Below, piece after piece: positions 10,093-21,574 of a DNA stretch of 64,000 nucleotides (its first letter is position 1; the number at the start of each line of letters is the position of its first letter). The DNA is from Poa pratensis. Its lineage: Eukaryota; Streptophyta; Magnoliopsida; Poales; Poaceae. The stretch spans positions 31,395,401-31,459,400 of the forward strand of contig CAMZMU010000115.1 in assembly GCA_947311845.1 (NCBI GenBank), written 5' to 3'. A program made the translations under genes and the position numbers. Below the pieces are notes generated by a model, which had not been told where the DNA came from, searched no databases, and saw nothing but the letters and a program-made list of their open reading frames with translations.

Positions 10093-11708
10093 TCCAATGG
10101 CCTAAATGTGACATCTTGTCCCATGACAAAATAGGATCAATAAATTACTCACACTATCAAGATACATCTTATCTTTAAGAAGCTTATCTCCAAAGAACCC
10201 ATGAATTAAGCGTGTTTGGCTGGACATCTATTGGTCTATGGAAGTAGTATAGGAATCAGTGAGAGTTGTTAGGAATAACAATCGTCAACCCTATGGTGGT
10301 TGGTTTGTTACATTTGGCATGAGAACCAACCCTCGCAATTACACAGACGTGTGCATGTCAGGAGCACAGACATGTGGTACACGTGTCGACACTGGACACA
10401 TGGATGTGTGGTAAGAGGGCACATTTTTTACTGACTGTGATGATCGATGTCGATCTCCAAAGGAGGGTGTATGAGACATCCTAGCCAAGGGTTTATTACG
10501 ATTAATAGGCTATTTGTACTAACAAGATTCATTTTCTTTTTCGGAATTATCTCATCTCCAAAAACCATGGGCTCGACCTCCAACCCTAGGCGATTAGGTG
10601 ACTAAGGTGTTGCACCGAGCAATCCAAGTTCAAGTCCTCATGGACCAAGTGTGGAGCTTAGTTATACTCGAAAAAATCATTCATTTTTTTGTAAAGGTCG
10701 CTTTTCCAAGCCATCGGTGATGAGGATTTCTTGGTATTGCTACCCTTGTGCAGTTTTTAAATTGCACCTTGGCAAACTCTCCAATGGAATGTCGTGCACC
10801 TCCTGTGGCATATATAGATCAAATGGTCTTTGTGGATCAATCAAGGCTAAGGACTCTCAAGCTAAAGAAGACTACCAAGAGCACCTGATGATAGCTAGCC
10901 TGTCAACTCTGACTCAACACAATGGATCTCTCCTATAGCCGTGACCACAACAAGATTGTAGTGTACGGCTTGTCCCACATGCACCAGGTCGGTGACCTAA
11001 TGGTAATATGCATCTAATCCTCTCCAACATACTAACTCATTGGCTGGTAAATTTACTTGGTATTTCATCCAATCTGTGGAGTGATGTCCCGGTGCCACCC
11101 ATACTCATATTTGATGCTAGTCTGCTTGGAGCAACAAAAAAAAAAACATAGGAGCCCAACCACCTCAGGTCTCTCAGGCTCATCCCGTTCATGCATGCTC
11201 GCTTGCCTTGAGATACGACTGGCATATATAGTACTTTCACGAGCTTGTTATTAGTACATGTGTTTCTCAAGTTGTGCACCAACTCCAGACCAAAAGGCTG
11301 AAGATGAGCCCATCCTTAACTTAATAAAGTAACCACCACCACAGAGTTCGTACACACCCGCGTACCTCCAAACGCCATAATTTATCACCGCTCACGCTTG
11401 TCACCTACTTGTCCTAGCTCAAATTGCTATGCTAGGTAGGACTTTCATCTAAAATATGTTACTACCTATTAGCTAAGTGTAATTTTATCAGCTATACATT
11501 GGGCAGGATAAAGTTGGTTGACACAATACGCTCAGCTTTATTTTTATTGTTTGTCAATCGTGGATGTCCATACATATTACTGGAGAAACTTAGCACGTTC
11601 TCTAATAATATACGAGAACTATACATTTTGCAGGAGGTACGTATCATTCTACATAGGGACCACATGTGACCGAAATACCCATGTGAACTTCATACAGATC
11701 CCCCACTA
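10093..11708. other. Intergenic, no supported gene
   Basis: No coding region of reliable quality. A tRNA-like B-box (AAGTTCAAGTCC, about 10626) follows TTAGGTGACTAAGGTG and may be a SINE relic, but no ends or TSDs are visible. Small open frames near 10651, 11057 and 11518 have no recognisable content. Confidence 0.45.
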
Positions 11709-11729
11709 CCCCCCCCCCCCCCCCCCCCC
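11709..11729. repeat. Poly(C) tract, 21 bp
   Basis: An uninterrupted run of C; length is prone to sequencing error. Confidence 0.85.
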
Positions 11730-12269
11730 TCTCCACCTAAACCCTCCAGTTAGATATTGCCAACTCACTGTGTTACCATAATCCCGAAAGATCCCGTCCG
11801 TAGGTGTAGCATTGCTCATAATAAAAGTGCCCTTTGTACGAAAAGATAAATTATAGCGGTAATTTGGTTCTTTGTCGCTGGAAGTACAATGAAAATTTGG
11901 CCATATCTTTTTATGCGTGGGCCTTAGAAAATCATTTACCGGTAATCTGTATTTCAACTAAAAATATGTGAGTCGAGAAAAAATAACATGTAATAATCAC
12001 TTGAGTTCATTAGAAAACAAAGGTGCACCACAACTGATCGTCCATACAAGGAAACCTTATTTTTGGGACAATCCAGGAACATGTATTCCATGTCTACATC
12101 GCCAGGTAGAAAGCCTAATGCTGGCTTGTGGACATGGAAGAACTAAGGATGCACAAACGGGTCCCATTTTCGCATCCCTAGGGAGAACATAGGGTCCGAT
12201 TAACCAATGAGCTTTGTCTAGGCGTGTCAAATAAGACACATCAAACGTTATCCCTATGTAACATATGCA

Positions 12270-13180
12270 AACACCACTCCCTTGCTAGATCTGAACGGAA
12301 ACATGCTGCTAATTTATTTTCTGCCACGCCAGCCGAACAAAAACTTCTAGTATCACGCTCGTAATGTGAAGCTGGCCAACCTTGAATCATTAGTAACTAT
12401 TTTTTTATAAGCCCTTTCTTTAAGGTGATTTTGGTGCCAAGTTGTGTACTCCCGCATGCGGGTAAATCTCTGACCAGTTCGCGTTGCTGACTGCGGGGAC
12501 TAGAAGCCCAAGGAGATTTTACTCGTTGGTGTCAATTAGACGGTTTATGGACTTCTGTAGATCTGCACGGGCTTTTGCAGTAATAAGTTTCATGTTACGC
12601 CAATTTAAACTTGCTCGGTCTGCTCAATTGTGGCCTTATAATGCAATCTCATTCTCTGTTCCAATCACGGTTTTTGATAATCCAACCTCAAACACATGGT
12701 CAGACAAAAAAATAAGTAAGCAGTGCTCTTTGCAGCATCGCTTGTGATGTTCTTTGCGGAACTGTTTTGTTGGTGCTCTATGTGGAAGATGCGTGAGGTA
12801 ATACATCCTAGTGTGATGCAGGTAAACAACCCGGTGACTTGCTGGAAACTACCGTCATCTTAGCATATTGTGGAACTCTGAAACTAGCTGAGGATCGGTC
12901 ACTACCGCCAACTTAGCATATTGTGGAACTCTTGCCGTACTATTAGAAATATGAGTTCCCGATACCTCCCATGCCAAATATACTACGGAGTAGCATAGTA
13001 GCATGCCGGTTGTTGACTGCTGGAAATCATTCTAGCTAGCTAGGTATATTACATGACAATACACAAGGCATCTGGTAGCCACGACTTTGCGTATTAATAG
13101 GTCGATACACTAGCTAGGCAACACTAGATATAGTGTGAGTGACTTGTGTATCCACCGTTTAATACAAGGCCTGGTTCGAT
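12270..13180. repeat. Diverged intergenic duplication, unit 1
   Basis: The start (GAACGGAAACATGCTG, TCTGCCACGCCAGCCGA, CTCGTAATGTGAAGCTGG) matches 15008-15085. The end (GATACCTCCCATGCCAAATA ... TGAGTGACTTGTGTATCCACC ... AATACAAGGCCTGG, 12961-13175) matches 17030-17230 and 19843-20053. The block resembles a TATA-type promoter region without its gene. No ORF is supported in it. Confidence 0.6.
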
Positions 13181-13389
13181 TGGTGAACTCTTTTCAATGC
13201 AGTAAATCTTGAAAATTCATAAGACATAGTAAAAGGTTTGCTGACATGGTACTTTACCAATCCAATTCAGTGATTGTTAATTCGAGATTTATCCGGCCAG
13301 TGTCATCAGGCTAGTAACGTGTCCCTACCATGCGGGTCGATTAAATCTGAATATATAAACGGTAAGACCTTCAGCCGGCTCCTCCTTTA

Positions 13390-13484
13390 TTTGCCGAGTG
13401 TCGTAAAAGAAACACCCAGTAAAATGATGCCCTTGGCAACACAAACAGAATACGATCGAGTATTTTTCAGTGACACTCGGCAAA
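13390..13484. repeat. Inverted repeat TTTGCCGAGTGTC
   Basis: TTTGCCGAGTGTC (13390-13402) and its exact complement GACACTCGGCAAA (13472-13484) flank 69 bp. This motif is a common subterminal sequence of grass CACTA-type elements (from memory). No TIR ends or TSD are seen, so it is probably a relic. Confidence 0.5.
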
Positions 13485-13933
13485 GGGAGAGCAATGCCGA
13501 GTGGTACACTCAGCAACAATGAAGTAGTGATCAACCTTGAAGGCTTTTAATGGATAAAATATAGAATCAGCAAAGTTGTGTGCGTATCAAACATTTTTAT
13601 CTAGAAATTAATTAAAGTTTCAAAAGAAATATCCATTGTAACACGCGGAGAATCCTTGTAGACACTTAAAAGCAAAACGTACGCCGGCTTGCAATATGGG
13701 AAAAGATAGTTGTCGGATGAACTAATGTGTTGGTCAGCGTTTTAAAGTAAGAAGTTGCGTCAAACATTTTAGGGCAGTGCTGAGCGTCCTCCGGAGGATC
13801 GGGGCTCCCGATCCTCCGCATGGAGCACACGACACGTGTCCCCTCACGTGGTCAAATGCTGAACAGCAGCTCCGTGAGCATTCTTTTTCCCTACACAAAA
13901 ATTCTCCCCGACCTGACGCTGCACACACCACTC

Positions 13934-14806
13934 CTACCAACCCGCCACCCATGGCTCACATCTCTCGACTCCGGTGACCTTGAGCTGGCTGCGCCTCTCA
14001 CCGGCGCCGCAGTGTCCTGGTAGCACCGTCGGGCGACCTTGAAAGCATCGCTGCCGCGCCATGGAAGCATCGCTGCCACGCCATGGAAGCATCGCACCTC
14101 CGATTTGGTAGCACGGCGCCTCCCGCCGGCAGAAGCTCCGTCGTGCCCCTGGTAGCACCCTGGGCAGGGGAGGAAGCAACACCGCCACGCCATGGGAGCA
14201 TCGCGCCTCCACCATGGCAGCAACACCGTTGTGCCCTGGGAGCACCATGCCTCCACGTTGGTAGCATGCACCTCCGCCGGCAGAAGCTCCGCCGTGCACT
14301 TGGTAGCACCGTGGGCAGGGGAGGAAGCAACGCCGCCACGCCATGGGAGCATCGCGCCTCCACCATGGCAGCAACGCCGTTGTGCCATGGGAGCACCATG
14401 CCTCCACGTTGGTAGCATGCACCTTCGCCGGCAGAAGCGCCGCCGTGCACCTCATAGCACCGTGAGCAGGGAAGGAAGCAACGCCGCCACACCATGGGAG
14501 CATCGCGCCTCCACCATGGCAGCAACGCCGTTGTGCCATGGGAGCTTGACGCATTGGCGGGTAGGGTGCGGCGGAGTTCGGCGCAAGGGCGGACGAGGGC
14601 GCGGCGGCGCCGGGAGTCGTCCTTGCGGCCGTCGAGGAGGATGCTCCAGCACCGGCTGCGGTGGTCGGTGCAGGTGGCGTCCGCGCAGAGGAGGACGAGG
14701 CGGAGCTCGACGCAGCGGCGGATGAGGGGACGGCGGCGCTAGCCGAAGGTGGGATGGGGAGCGCCGGCGGGGCGGGGCCAGCCGGCCAGGGGCGGCGCGA
14801 GCTCAT
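13934..14806 (-). CDS. Open frame inside the Mutator-like element, doubtful
   Basis: A 290-codon frame begins MSSRRPWPAGPAPPALPIPP with a Pro/Ala/Ser-rich first 85 residues, then follows the 151-bp repeats (HGAPMAQRRCCHGGGAMLPW-type residues repeated). As 151 is not a multiple of three, each repeat is read in a new frame, which argues against selection on this protein. Part of the N-terminal region may be captured host sequence. Expression is unknown. Confidence 0.25.
   Translation of the reverse strand: MSSRRPWPAGPAPPALPIPPSASAAVPSSAAASSSASSSSARTPPAPTTAAGAGASSSTAARTTPGAAAPSSALAPNSAAPYPPMRQAPMAQRRCCHGGGAMLPWCGGVASFPAHGAMRCTAALLPAKVHATNVEAWCSHGTTALLPWWRRDAPMAWRRCFLPCPRCYQVHGGASAGGGACYQRGGMVLPGHNGVAAMVEARCSHGVAVLLPPLPRVLPGARRSFCRREAPCYQIGGAMLPWRGSDASMARQRCFQGRPTVLPGHCGAGERRSQLKVTGVERCEPWVAGW
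14080..14556. repeat. 151-bp tandem repeat, about three copies
   Basis: GCAGAAGC(T/G)CCG recurs at 14129, 14280 and 14431, a period of exactly 151 bp. Other shared landmarks are CCATGGGAGCATCGCGCCTC and TCCACCATGGCAGCAAC. Smaller sub-repeats of GGAGCAT/GGTAGCA lie within each unit. Confidence 0.9.
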
Positions 14807-15165
14807 GATTCAGTCGGAGGTGTGCTTCTAGAGTCTTGTACGAAACAAGGAAGGGGATGGATAAGGAAGAGGAGTAACGTGGGTGGGACCACGTGCGTGG
14901 ACACACGTCGGTCGTGCTACCCGGAGGATCGATCCTCCGGGGGTAAACTAGCGTTTCCCAACATTTTATTCTCAACATAAGCAAACACTAAACTCCCTTT
15001 CCACCCTGAACGGAAATATGCTCGTAATTTTTCTCCGCCACGCCAACCGAGCAATCCCTTATTATGGCATTCGTAATGTGAAACTGGAACTATGGATCAT
15101 TTGGTTTGGCATCATCCAACCTGTGGACACGCGCGGTTATTGACGAAAACAAGTAAGAACGATCT

Positions 15166-15543
15166 GTGAGCAGTTTCAATCGAAGTAACCACATGCATGC
15201 AATCAGGGTGCATCTGGTTTTTGCTGTGGTACAATTTCAAGCTATGTCACGAGCTTACTTAGCTAAGATCAATCGTGTACTAGGTGAGAGAAATAGATCG
15301 TCAAAGGTCATGCTTTGGTACTTATCTCAGTGCATTAGGGAGTTCAGTGTTTCAAACCCGTCAAACTTCTGTGGCAGCTGTGCACAATTTTTTGAGCTAG
15401 AGCTGCAGCTGACGTCACAGGTGAAGAAGGAAATTATTCAACTAGCAAATTGTCCATGGTTTCAAAGGATTGGAGCGAACTCGTACTTGAAAATCACTAC
15501 GACCAAGTTAAAGTTTGTCACGCAACAGTGGATAGTGGAATGA
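15166..15543 (+). CDS. Hypothetical open frame, 125 codons
   Basis: The frame includes FQAMSRAYLAKINRVLGERN and ANCPWFQRIGANSYLKITTT. It has normal amino-acid composition and no low complexity, but no domain I recognise, no clear promoter and no counterpart in unit 1. Could be chance or a gene relic. Confidence 0.2.
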   Translation: MSSFNRSNHMHAIRVHLVFAVVQFQAMSRAYLAKINRVLGERNRSSKVMLWYLSQCIREFSVSNPSNFCGSCAQFFELELQLTSQVKKEIIQLANCPWFQRIGANSYLKITTTKLKFVTQQWIVE

Positions 15544-16035
15544 TCTCTCTTGTGTGTGTCTTCAGTCTCGTCTCAACTTCAACCATTTTTTCACTTTCTT
15601 TAGGTGCAAGGCTTTGAAAAATACTTGACAGTTCACAGTTGTATTAGTAGAACCACTTTGTGCCCTTTAACCACAAGGCTAGGACGATCAGTTGAAACAT
15701 TTTTCTTTTCGCAAGACAGAGAACCATCTTATCGGCGTCGTCCATAGATCAATACCGTGGTAGGCTTGAGTTGTTGCTCTGAACTGTCCACTACGTACTC
15801 TATGCTCACCACCGCCGGATGAAAACCTCCCTTTTGACATTCAACTCAAACATAAAATTTTAACCTCAGCGACTAGTATTCAACGTAGACTTGTTCTGTG
15901 CTAGTCGGCGAACAAACGTAAGGGTGACATATCCTAGTCCATGACAAAAAACCAGCCCATCGAACATGGCTGAATGCAGCATTACCTGGCAAGTTATGAT
16001 AGCACTGAGACTAAGGGGCAGCCGACAGATCAACA

Positions 16036-16139
16036 GTTTTTTTTAAACGAAAGTAAAATCTTTGCCTTATCCATTAGTTAAGAAGAAAGTGTCTGGTTTA
16101 TTAGTGAGAGAAACCGGACGAAAAGCATACAACAACACC
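16036..16139 (-). mobile_element. Probable LINE 3' fragment
   Basis: Starts on the plus strand with a T run followed by AAACGAAAGTAAAATCTTTG, the look of a minus-strand LINE tail. No TSD was found. Confidence 0.3.
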
Positions 16140-16155
16140 GAATAGAAACTTGAGT

Positions 16156-17011
16156 AAACAAACCCTGCGTACTGGGCTGGCAGATCCATCCCTCCCACCT
16201 CTGCTACAGTTGAGAGAGGCGAAAAGGGAGACCCGTCTTCATCCCCTCCTCTCCGGCGGCGAGGGCGTGGATCCCGGCCTCCTCCGCTCGCTTCGGCGGC
16301 GGGTGGTGGTCGGGATTCCGTTCCTCTGCCTCCGGTGTGTAGATAGGGTAGCTCTAGGTCCAGATAGCGTCAATCTGGAGAGATTTCGACCACTGTCTTG
16401 GAAGAATAAAGCCGCCGTCCTTCCTCTCCCGAGCCGGTGCTGGTGGCACTGGCTTGAGGACGGCGTTTCTGTCCCGCGGATCTACGGATCTTGCGGTTGC
16501 GGGACTCCCTTCTTCGCCGGTGGTAGCGGTGAGGCCTTGGGAGTTTTTGTCCCTCCCAGATCTAATCTGGGGAGGTTCTCCCCCCGGGTGGTTAGCAGAT
16601 CGGCGCTGCTGGCTTCCTCGTGTGGGGTTCTTCGCCCTCCGGCTCGTCGGCGTGCCGCTGCTTCCTCCGGCAGCGGCAAGAGCTATGTGAGGTGGTCGGT
16701 GTGGAGGAGCTCCAGATCCTCCTCCCTCTCCAGTGAGGGAGACTTCTTCGACTCAGCGGCGGTCTGCTCTTCTCGTCCGTCGGCGTGCAGGCTTGGAAAC
16801 TTCCCGTTCGTGTTCATGCTTCCTCAAGATTTCAAGGTCAACGCTGCTTCCAGGAGGGAGCGGCGGAGGAGCTTCGGCGGCGCGTCTTCGGTCCGCGTCG
16901 GTGGAGGCAGAGGTGTGGGTGCCCAAGGACCTGGTTGTAATTTCTTACTTTGTTGGGTGCGTTTCTGAGTCGGGTTATTGTATCTGGGGTTTTCGCAAAA
17001 AAAAAAAAAAA
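16156..17011 (+). mobile_element. Poly(A) retroposon with 16-bp TSD
   Basis: An 856-bp GC-rich insert ends in 15 A (16997-17011). It is flanked by a perfect duplication, GAATAGAAACTTGAGT, at 16140-16155 and 17012-17027. The tail and TSD show LINE-type mobilisation. The body resembles LINE 5' leader sequence rather than coding sequence; an open frame of 272 codons runs through it but has no recognised domain and is likely fortuitous. Its general make-up is like the element at 57553-58916. Confidence 0.85.
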
Positions 17012-17282
17012 GAATAGAAACTTGAGTTTCCGGCACCTCTCATCTCCAAATATACTAGCCGGCTGACTGATGACCACCGGTTATCATTCCAGCTATATGT
17101 GTACTCCGTAGCCAGGCCGATGCATATTATGGCCCCGATGAGTACTAATAAGTTGATACAGTAGGCACAACTTGATACCGTGAGTGACCTATTTATACAC
17201 CCACCTTGCATGCAGTACAAGGCCAGGCCTGGCCCCCGTGGAGGACGGGAGCGAGGGGCGTCCGCCCCAGGCCCAGCTAGGC

Positions 17283-18360
17283 TTACAGCACTAGTGTATA
17301 CCAGCCATGTGCGCAGAAAAAACTGAAGGCCGTGCCAGTATCGCAGTAGTCATCGGGGCCATTTTGCTTCTCAATTCCTAGTCTCCACAAGTAAAAAATT
17401 TCCGTTTTATGTTCAAAAAGGAGGTTGGAAGTTGGAACCCCTGGCGAGCCCCCAGCAGCGTTGAGGCTACCCCTGTCTCCAAGTCCAATTCCATGATGCC
17501 ACGGTTCGATTTTAATCATGCGATTTAGTGAGAATGATGCAATTAGCCACATCATGTGCCCATATCTGCAGTCTCGAAGCCGATGTTCCGAACTGGCCGA
17601 CTCCTAATCGAAAATTCAAATTCTTCTCTTCTTAATTAATGAAAAGTCAAATCTTTTGCCTCGTTACAAAAATAAATCTTCATCCTCTCCGGTTCATTTC
17701 TTAAGACAATTGTTCGCCCCGCCGGTTTGGTCTATCCTATTGGTTGTTGATCCAAATATTTATTGCACAAAAGGGACTGCAAAACCCCCTCAACAACTCA
17801 TAAATCCATTTAATCAGTGGCCCTTTATATTTTGACTCCAAATCATGAATGCAAAGACCATCACATGGTATTAAAAATGTTCATCTATGAAAATGTTAGC
17901 TAGGCTTCACTTCTACGTTTGGCGTGGGTAATTGTTTCATTGATTATCTTTCCAAAATTTGGCCTTTTGGAGTATCTAATGATCTAAGGGCCTATGTCGA
18001 ATGTATGTGCTTCGGTGTTGAATTACGACCTGAATTTGAGAACAAACTATAACCATTCCCTTGGTTTGCATCTTTAATGGCATTCTAACTTTTGGAGTAA
18101 GCAATACTCTAACTGAAATTCATAAATACATACAAATGGGATTCCAAGAAACTGCGAATGCATTAAATGTTTTCCACAAACATTGTCGAGTGACACGCTG
18201 AATGTCCTGATCAAAGAATATGTAGTTTAAGTGATCAAACCTCTACTCCTCTGATCTAGCAGTGTAGAATTACAAATCCATGTGGGGAAAGGACCAATCA
18301 TGCATGTCGAAACATGTATGTTCCTAACAAACATTTCTAATGCATCGTTAACTAGATATA
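17283..18360. other. Intergenic, no supported gene
   Basis: AT-rich sequence with no ORF of quality and no repeat ends found. Confidence 0.5.
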
Positions 18361-18365
18361 TCGTT

Positions 18366-18870
18366 CTTATTTGTAAGGCATGGGCTGCCTCATCCTGCGA
18401 GTTGCCCAATTTGTGATCAAGAGGCCGAGACCATTCAACACATTCTGATCAACAGCGTCATGTCGAGCGAGATCTGGTATTGGACTTTGGTGGGTGGGGG
18501 AGGGGAGGGGGGGGGGGGGACCGGATTGGAGGCCGTTGGCTGATTCTAACCTTATGTGGGGGTGGACTTCCATGACGGTAGTCAATCGTGATCAGCGGGA
18601 CCTATGGTCTGTAATTGCCTTGTCTTGTGTTGTTTGTGCATGCAATGAGTCTTCAACGGTGAAAATCCGTTGGCCAACGTGGCGAGGAGGAGGGTTGGCT
18701 GACGTATTCCGATGCCTTTGCCGTTGTGGTTGCTTGATGGGGATTAGGATGTAGGGGTTGATGGGGATTAGGATGTAGGGCTTGATGGGGAACTAGTCTT
18801 CTCGGTACTATAATTGCCTATAGATTTTCTTGTTTATATAGTACACCTTTCAGAGTGTATTAATTGGAAC
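18366..18870 (+). pseudogene. LINE reverse-transcriptase zinc-binding (zf-RVT) relic
   Basis: The plus strand at 18376-18490 reads RHGLPHPASCPICDQEAETIQHIL, the cysteine-bearing zf-RVT motif at the C-terminus of plant LINE ORF2. A poly(G) run at 18511-18519 and a short tandem repeat (TTGATGGGGATTAGGATG, about 18736-18785) follow. No TSD seen. Confidence 0.55.
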
Positions 18871-18894
18871 CATTCAGCTGGAAAGATGCCGACG

Positions 18895-19459
18895 TTTTTT
18901 TTTGAGAATTTAGTACTTTATTGATCAAGCAACATCATTACAGAGTTCATCACGGATAAGCTCCGGGATTACACCAACAGACATATTACAAACTAAAGGC
19001 TCAGCAGAACGAGCCAGTTTATGAGCTACCCCATTGAGGTTCCTACTAGAAAATCTGAACGAACAAGACTCGAAGTCTATCTTCAGAGCTTAATTTGATG
19101 CCACACACGACAGTTCCGATAAGAGAGCGATCTCGAACTGAAGCCGAGAGCCGCTGTATCAGCGAGAGGCAGTCAGAGACCAGGATCACCTTTTGAAAAC
19201 CCTGCTCTTTAGCCACTGTCAAAGCACGTCGCGCAGCAATGGCCTCCGCCAGCTCTGGCACAGGAAAACCAGCCATTCCTTCGCTGCAGGAGAGAAGAAA
19301 ACCTCCGGAGTGATCCCGAAACACCGCTCCCCACCCCATGCGATGGTCGGAGGGGAAGAGTGCCGCGTCCACATTAATGCAGACGAAGCCCAACGGCGGA
19401 GGGACCCAACAGCTCACCGTGGCATCCCTCACCCTCGTTGTGCACATGCTCTTCAACAT
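18895..19459 (-). pseudogene. 5'-truncated LINE with RNase H domain
   Basis: The minus-strand copy has its poly(A) tail as T(9) at 18895-18903. The frame 19459-19046 encodes a plant-LINE RNase H-like domain: INVDAALF, the helix AEAIAARRALTVAKEQ and VSDCLSLIQRLS. The first Asp, the helix Glu and the later Asp correspond to the DED catalytic positions. Only the ORF2 C-terminus is present. The frame past residue 130 has decayed. Confidence 0.75.
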
Positions 19460-19836
19460 ATCAGCAACTCACCTCGTATGTAAGATATTCTTCACAACTC
19501 GAGTGAAATATTGACGTGGATATGTATCCTTTAATTATTGACGTGATGTCCTATGAGGAGATTGAAATCTACAAAATATACGTCAATCATGGAGTTTATG
19601 TTTCCACATTCTCTAGGTTATCTGAACCTCCTAGTCCTAGATGACGGTGCACGCAGTCACACAGTACTACTTGGCTGAAAACCTGCCTGAATGTACTGAA
19701 ATCTTTCTGACGCGCTTCTTCCACGGAAACATGGTAGAACAAGACTTAAGGAAAAGCGGTAACAATACAACAAGCTTCTAAGACTGGGCTTGAGTATGGT
19801 GGAATATCGTAGAACTTATACGGATCCTTGAGAAAA

Positions 19837-20053
19837 TTTAGTTCCGCACGCCTCCCATCCCAAATGGACCACGCATGCCCAGTAATGATCGTTCGAAATG
19901 CCTTCTAGCCACCTGAGTACGTACATACACAATGCGTCAAAGACACAAGGCAACTGGTGGCCAGCTGAGGTTGATATAGGTCCATACACGAGGCAAAAAA
20001 AATTGATGGTGCTCAGTGCATTACACCATCCTTGTTGCAATACAAGGCATGAC
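19837..20053. repeat. Diverged intergenic duplication, unit 3
   Basis: Third copy of the block at 12961-13175 and 17028-17230. It shares CGCCTCCCATCCCAAAT, CACAAGGCAACTGGTGGCCA and AATACAAGGCATGACTCGAC. Confidence 0.55.
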
Positions 20054-20095
20054 TCGACTGTGGTCCAGTAAAATAAAAGTCGAAATTTATAAGCC

Positions 20096-20780
20096 TTTTT
20101 TTTTAGAAAAGGGAAGTCCCAGGCTCTGTATCAAAGAGATGCATACAGCTTCTTTATTATTTTATTCAACAAAGGTCTGACAAGTAAACATACATAAAAA
20201 ACCCAAAGACACCACGCAACACCTACAAACCCGACAATGGGTGAAAACATGTAAACATGGCCCTGTGCCATGAAAACGCGAAATCCACCCACCAACTAGA
20301 AATCAGGAACAAGTCGCATACCCCGAGACGCCCTCTAGACGACACGAGAGCGGCCATCCGGTCTAGCAGACTCCTGAAGCACACGCTGAAGAAGCCATCA
20401 CCACCATCGAACTCTTCAGGGTTAAGATCCGCATGATACTCGATAGGCCTGCTGTCGACGCCTCCACGACGCCCAACATCGCCTCCACCCTGCGCTCGCC
20501 CATCAAGATGCATCCGTCACCGATACTCCGCGGCGCCATGCCGCCAAGACCCGCCGTCGTCGATGCAGATGATGACACGCCGCTCCACCTCGCAAACACC
20601 ACCAGCTGCCGGTGGTCCCACAAGCCAGGTCCAACTCCCACACGCTGCCCTCAAGAGGGAGAACGACGATCTGCGTCGTCAGCGTTGGACCTGGAGACCA
20701 GGTCAAGGGTTTCCCCCGGAGCGATCTGTGCGGGAACACCCGTGCTAAGCACACCCGTGCGTTCCTCCCTACTGACGCCA
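20096..20780 (-). mobile_element. GC-rich retroposon relic, minus orientation
   Basis: Starts with T(9) at 20096-20104 followed by AGAAAAGGGAAGTCCCAGGC, the complement of a LINE-like tail. GC-rich sequence follows, with open frames on both strands and no recognised domain. The right end and TSD were not found. Confidence 0.45.
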
Positions 20781-20852
20781 ATTTCCATTTTTTCGAGCTA
20801 TGGGAACTGATGGACGGGGTGGTGCTGTCGCTGACGCTGTACATTGGCGATT

Positions 20853-21429
20853 GACCTATGATGGTAGATTCATCGTGGCCTCTTCCTATGCCATTAAGTT
20901 TGAGGGCGCTCTGAAGGCCAATTTCACGACCGTCTGAAAGTCTGATGCGACGCTGCGCTGCAAAATTTTCTCTTGGTTAGCGGTTCTAGGGAAGTGCCTG
21001 ACCGCGGGTAATCTGCTCAAGAGTAATTGGCCGTGCAACCCTGTCTATCCCCTGTGCCGGATTGAGCAGGATAGTGCAGTTCATCTCCTCGCCAACTGCT
21101 CGTTCACCAGGGATGCTTGGATGCTGGTGCTCAACCATTGTCGCCTTCCAGCCACGCTGTGCCCTCCTGCACTTGAAGTCGCTTTGCTAATAAGCTGGTG
21201 GACCGCCACTACCGAGGCCGTGCCGCCGCAACATCGCCAAGCATGGTGCTCGGTGGTCCAGTTGGTTTGCTGGACGGTGTGGAAGGAGCGAAACACTCGC
21301 ATTTTCCGTCATCAAGCCTCGTCGCACCATGAAGTTTTCTACAGTTTAGATGATGACATTGAGGCTTGGCACCTTGTCGGAAGAAGAAAGACTGCCATAC
21401 TCATAGGAAGACCAAGGGAGCCTGACTAG
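20853..21429 (+). pseudogene. LINE ORF2 C-terminal fragment, zf-RVT domain
   Basis: The frame reads YDGRFIVASSYAIKFEGAL, then a TGA where Trp is usual (20936-20938), then CKIFSWLAVLGKCLTAGNLL, NPVYPLCR, HLLANCSFTRDAW and VQLVCWTVWKERNTRIF, ending at 21429. These are the standard zf-RVT signatures of grass LINE ORF2. No RT, endonuclease or clear poly(A) tail is present. Confidence 0.8.
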
Positions 21430-21574
21430 CGGCCTCTCGTGTGTTTGTAGTTCTTTCAGTCTACTGACTGAAAGTTTTTTGTGTTATGTGTTTTGTTTGG
21501 ATCCCCTCTGAACTTGTAACTCTCCTGCTTATTATAACTGAAAAGCTGCGCTGTCAGCATTTTTCGTCAATTTT

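Larger units (their letters stand above)
13772..14959. mobile_element. Non-autonomous Mutator-like element, Pack-MULE candidate
   Basis: The 1188-bp element is bounded by a perfect 9-bp TSD, AACATTTTA (13763-13771 and 14960-14968), the length typical of Mutator. Left end GGGCAGTGCTGAGCG... and right end (complement) GGGAAACGCTAGTTTACCCC share a terminal inverted repeat that includes CCGGAGGATC; each end also carries a small palindrome (GGAGGATC...GATCCTCC). The interior is very GC-rich and unlike its AT-rich surroundings. It contains 151-bp tandem repeats and long open frames, mainly 14806-13934 on the minus strand. No transposase is present. The GC-rich interior suggests captured host exon sequence, which is inference. 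Confidence 0.85.
14990..17235. repeat. Diverged intergenic duplication, unit 2
   Basis: Counterpart of 12270-13180, with a retroposon inserted at 16156-17011. The 3' block, 17028-17230, has TGAGTGACCTATTTATACAC then CCACCTTGCATGCAGTACAAGG, resembling a TATA box followed by a transcript start. Confidence 0.55.

Noticed and set aside
16150..16968. 272-codon open frame in the poly(A) retroposon
   Set aside because: No domain recognised, biased composition, and it lies in LINE-leader-like sequence; likely open because it is GC-rich.
20433..20844. Overlapping open frames on both strands
   Set aside because: Both strands are equally open in GC-rich retroposon sequence; no domain recognised.
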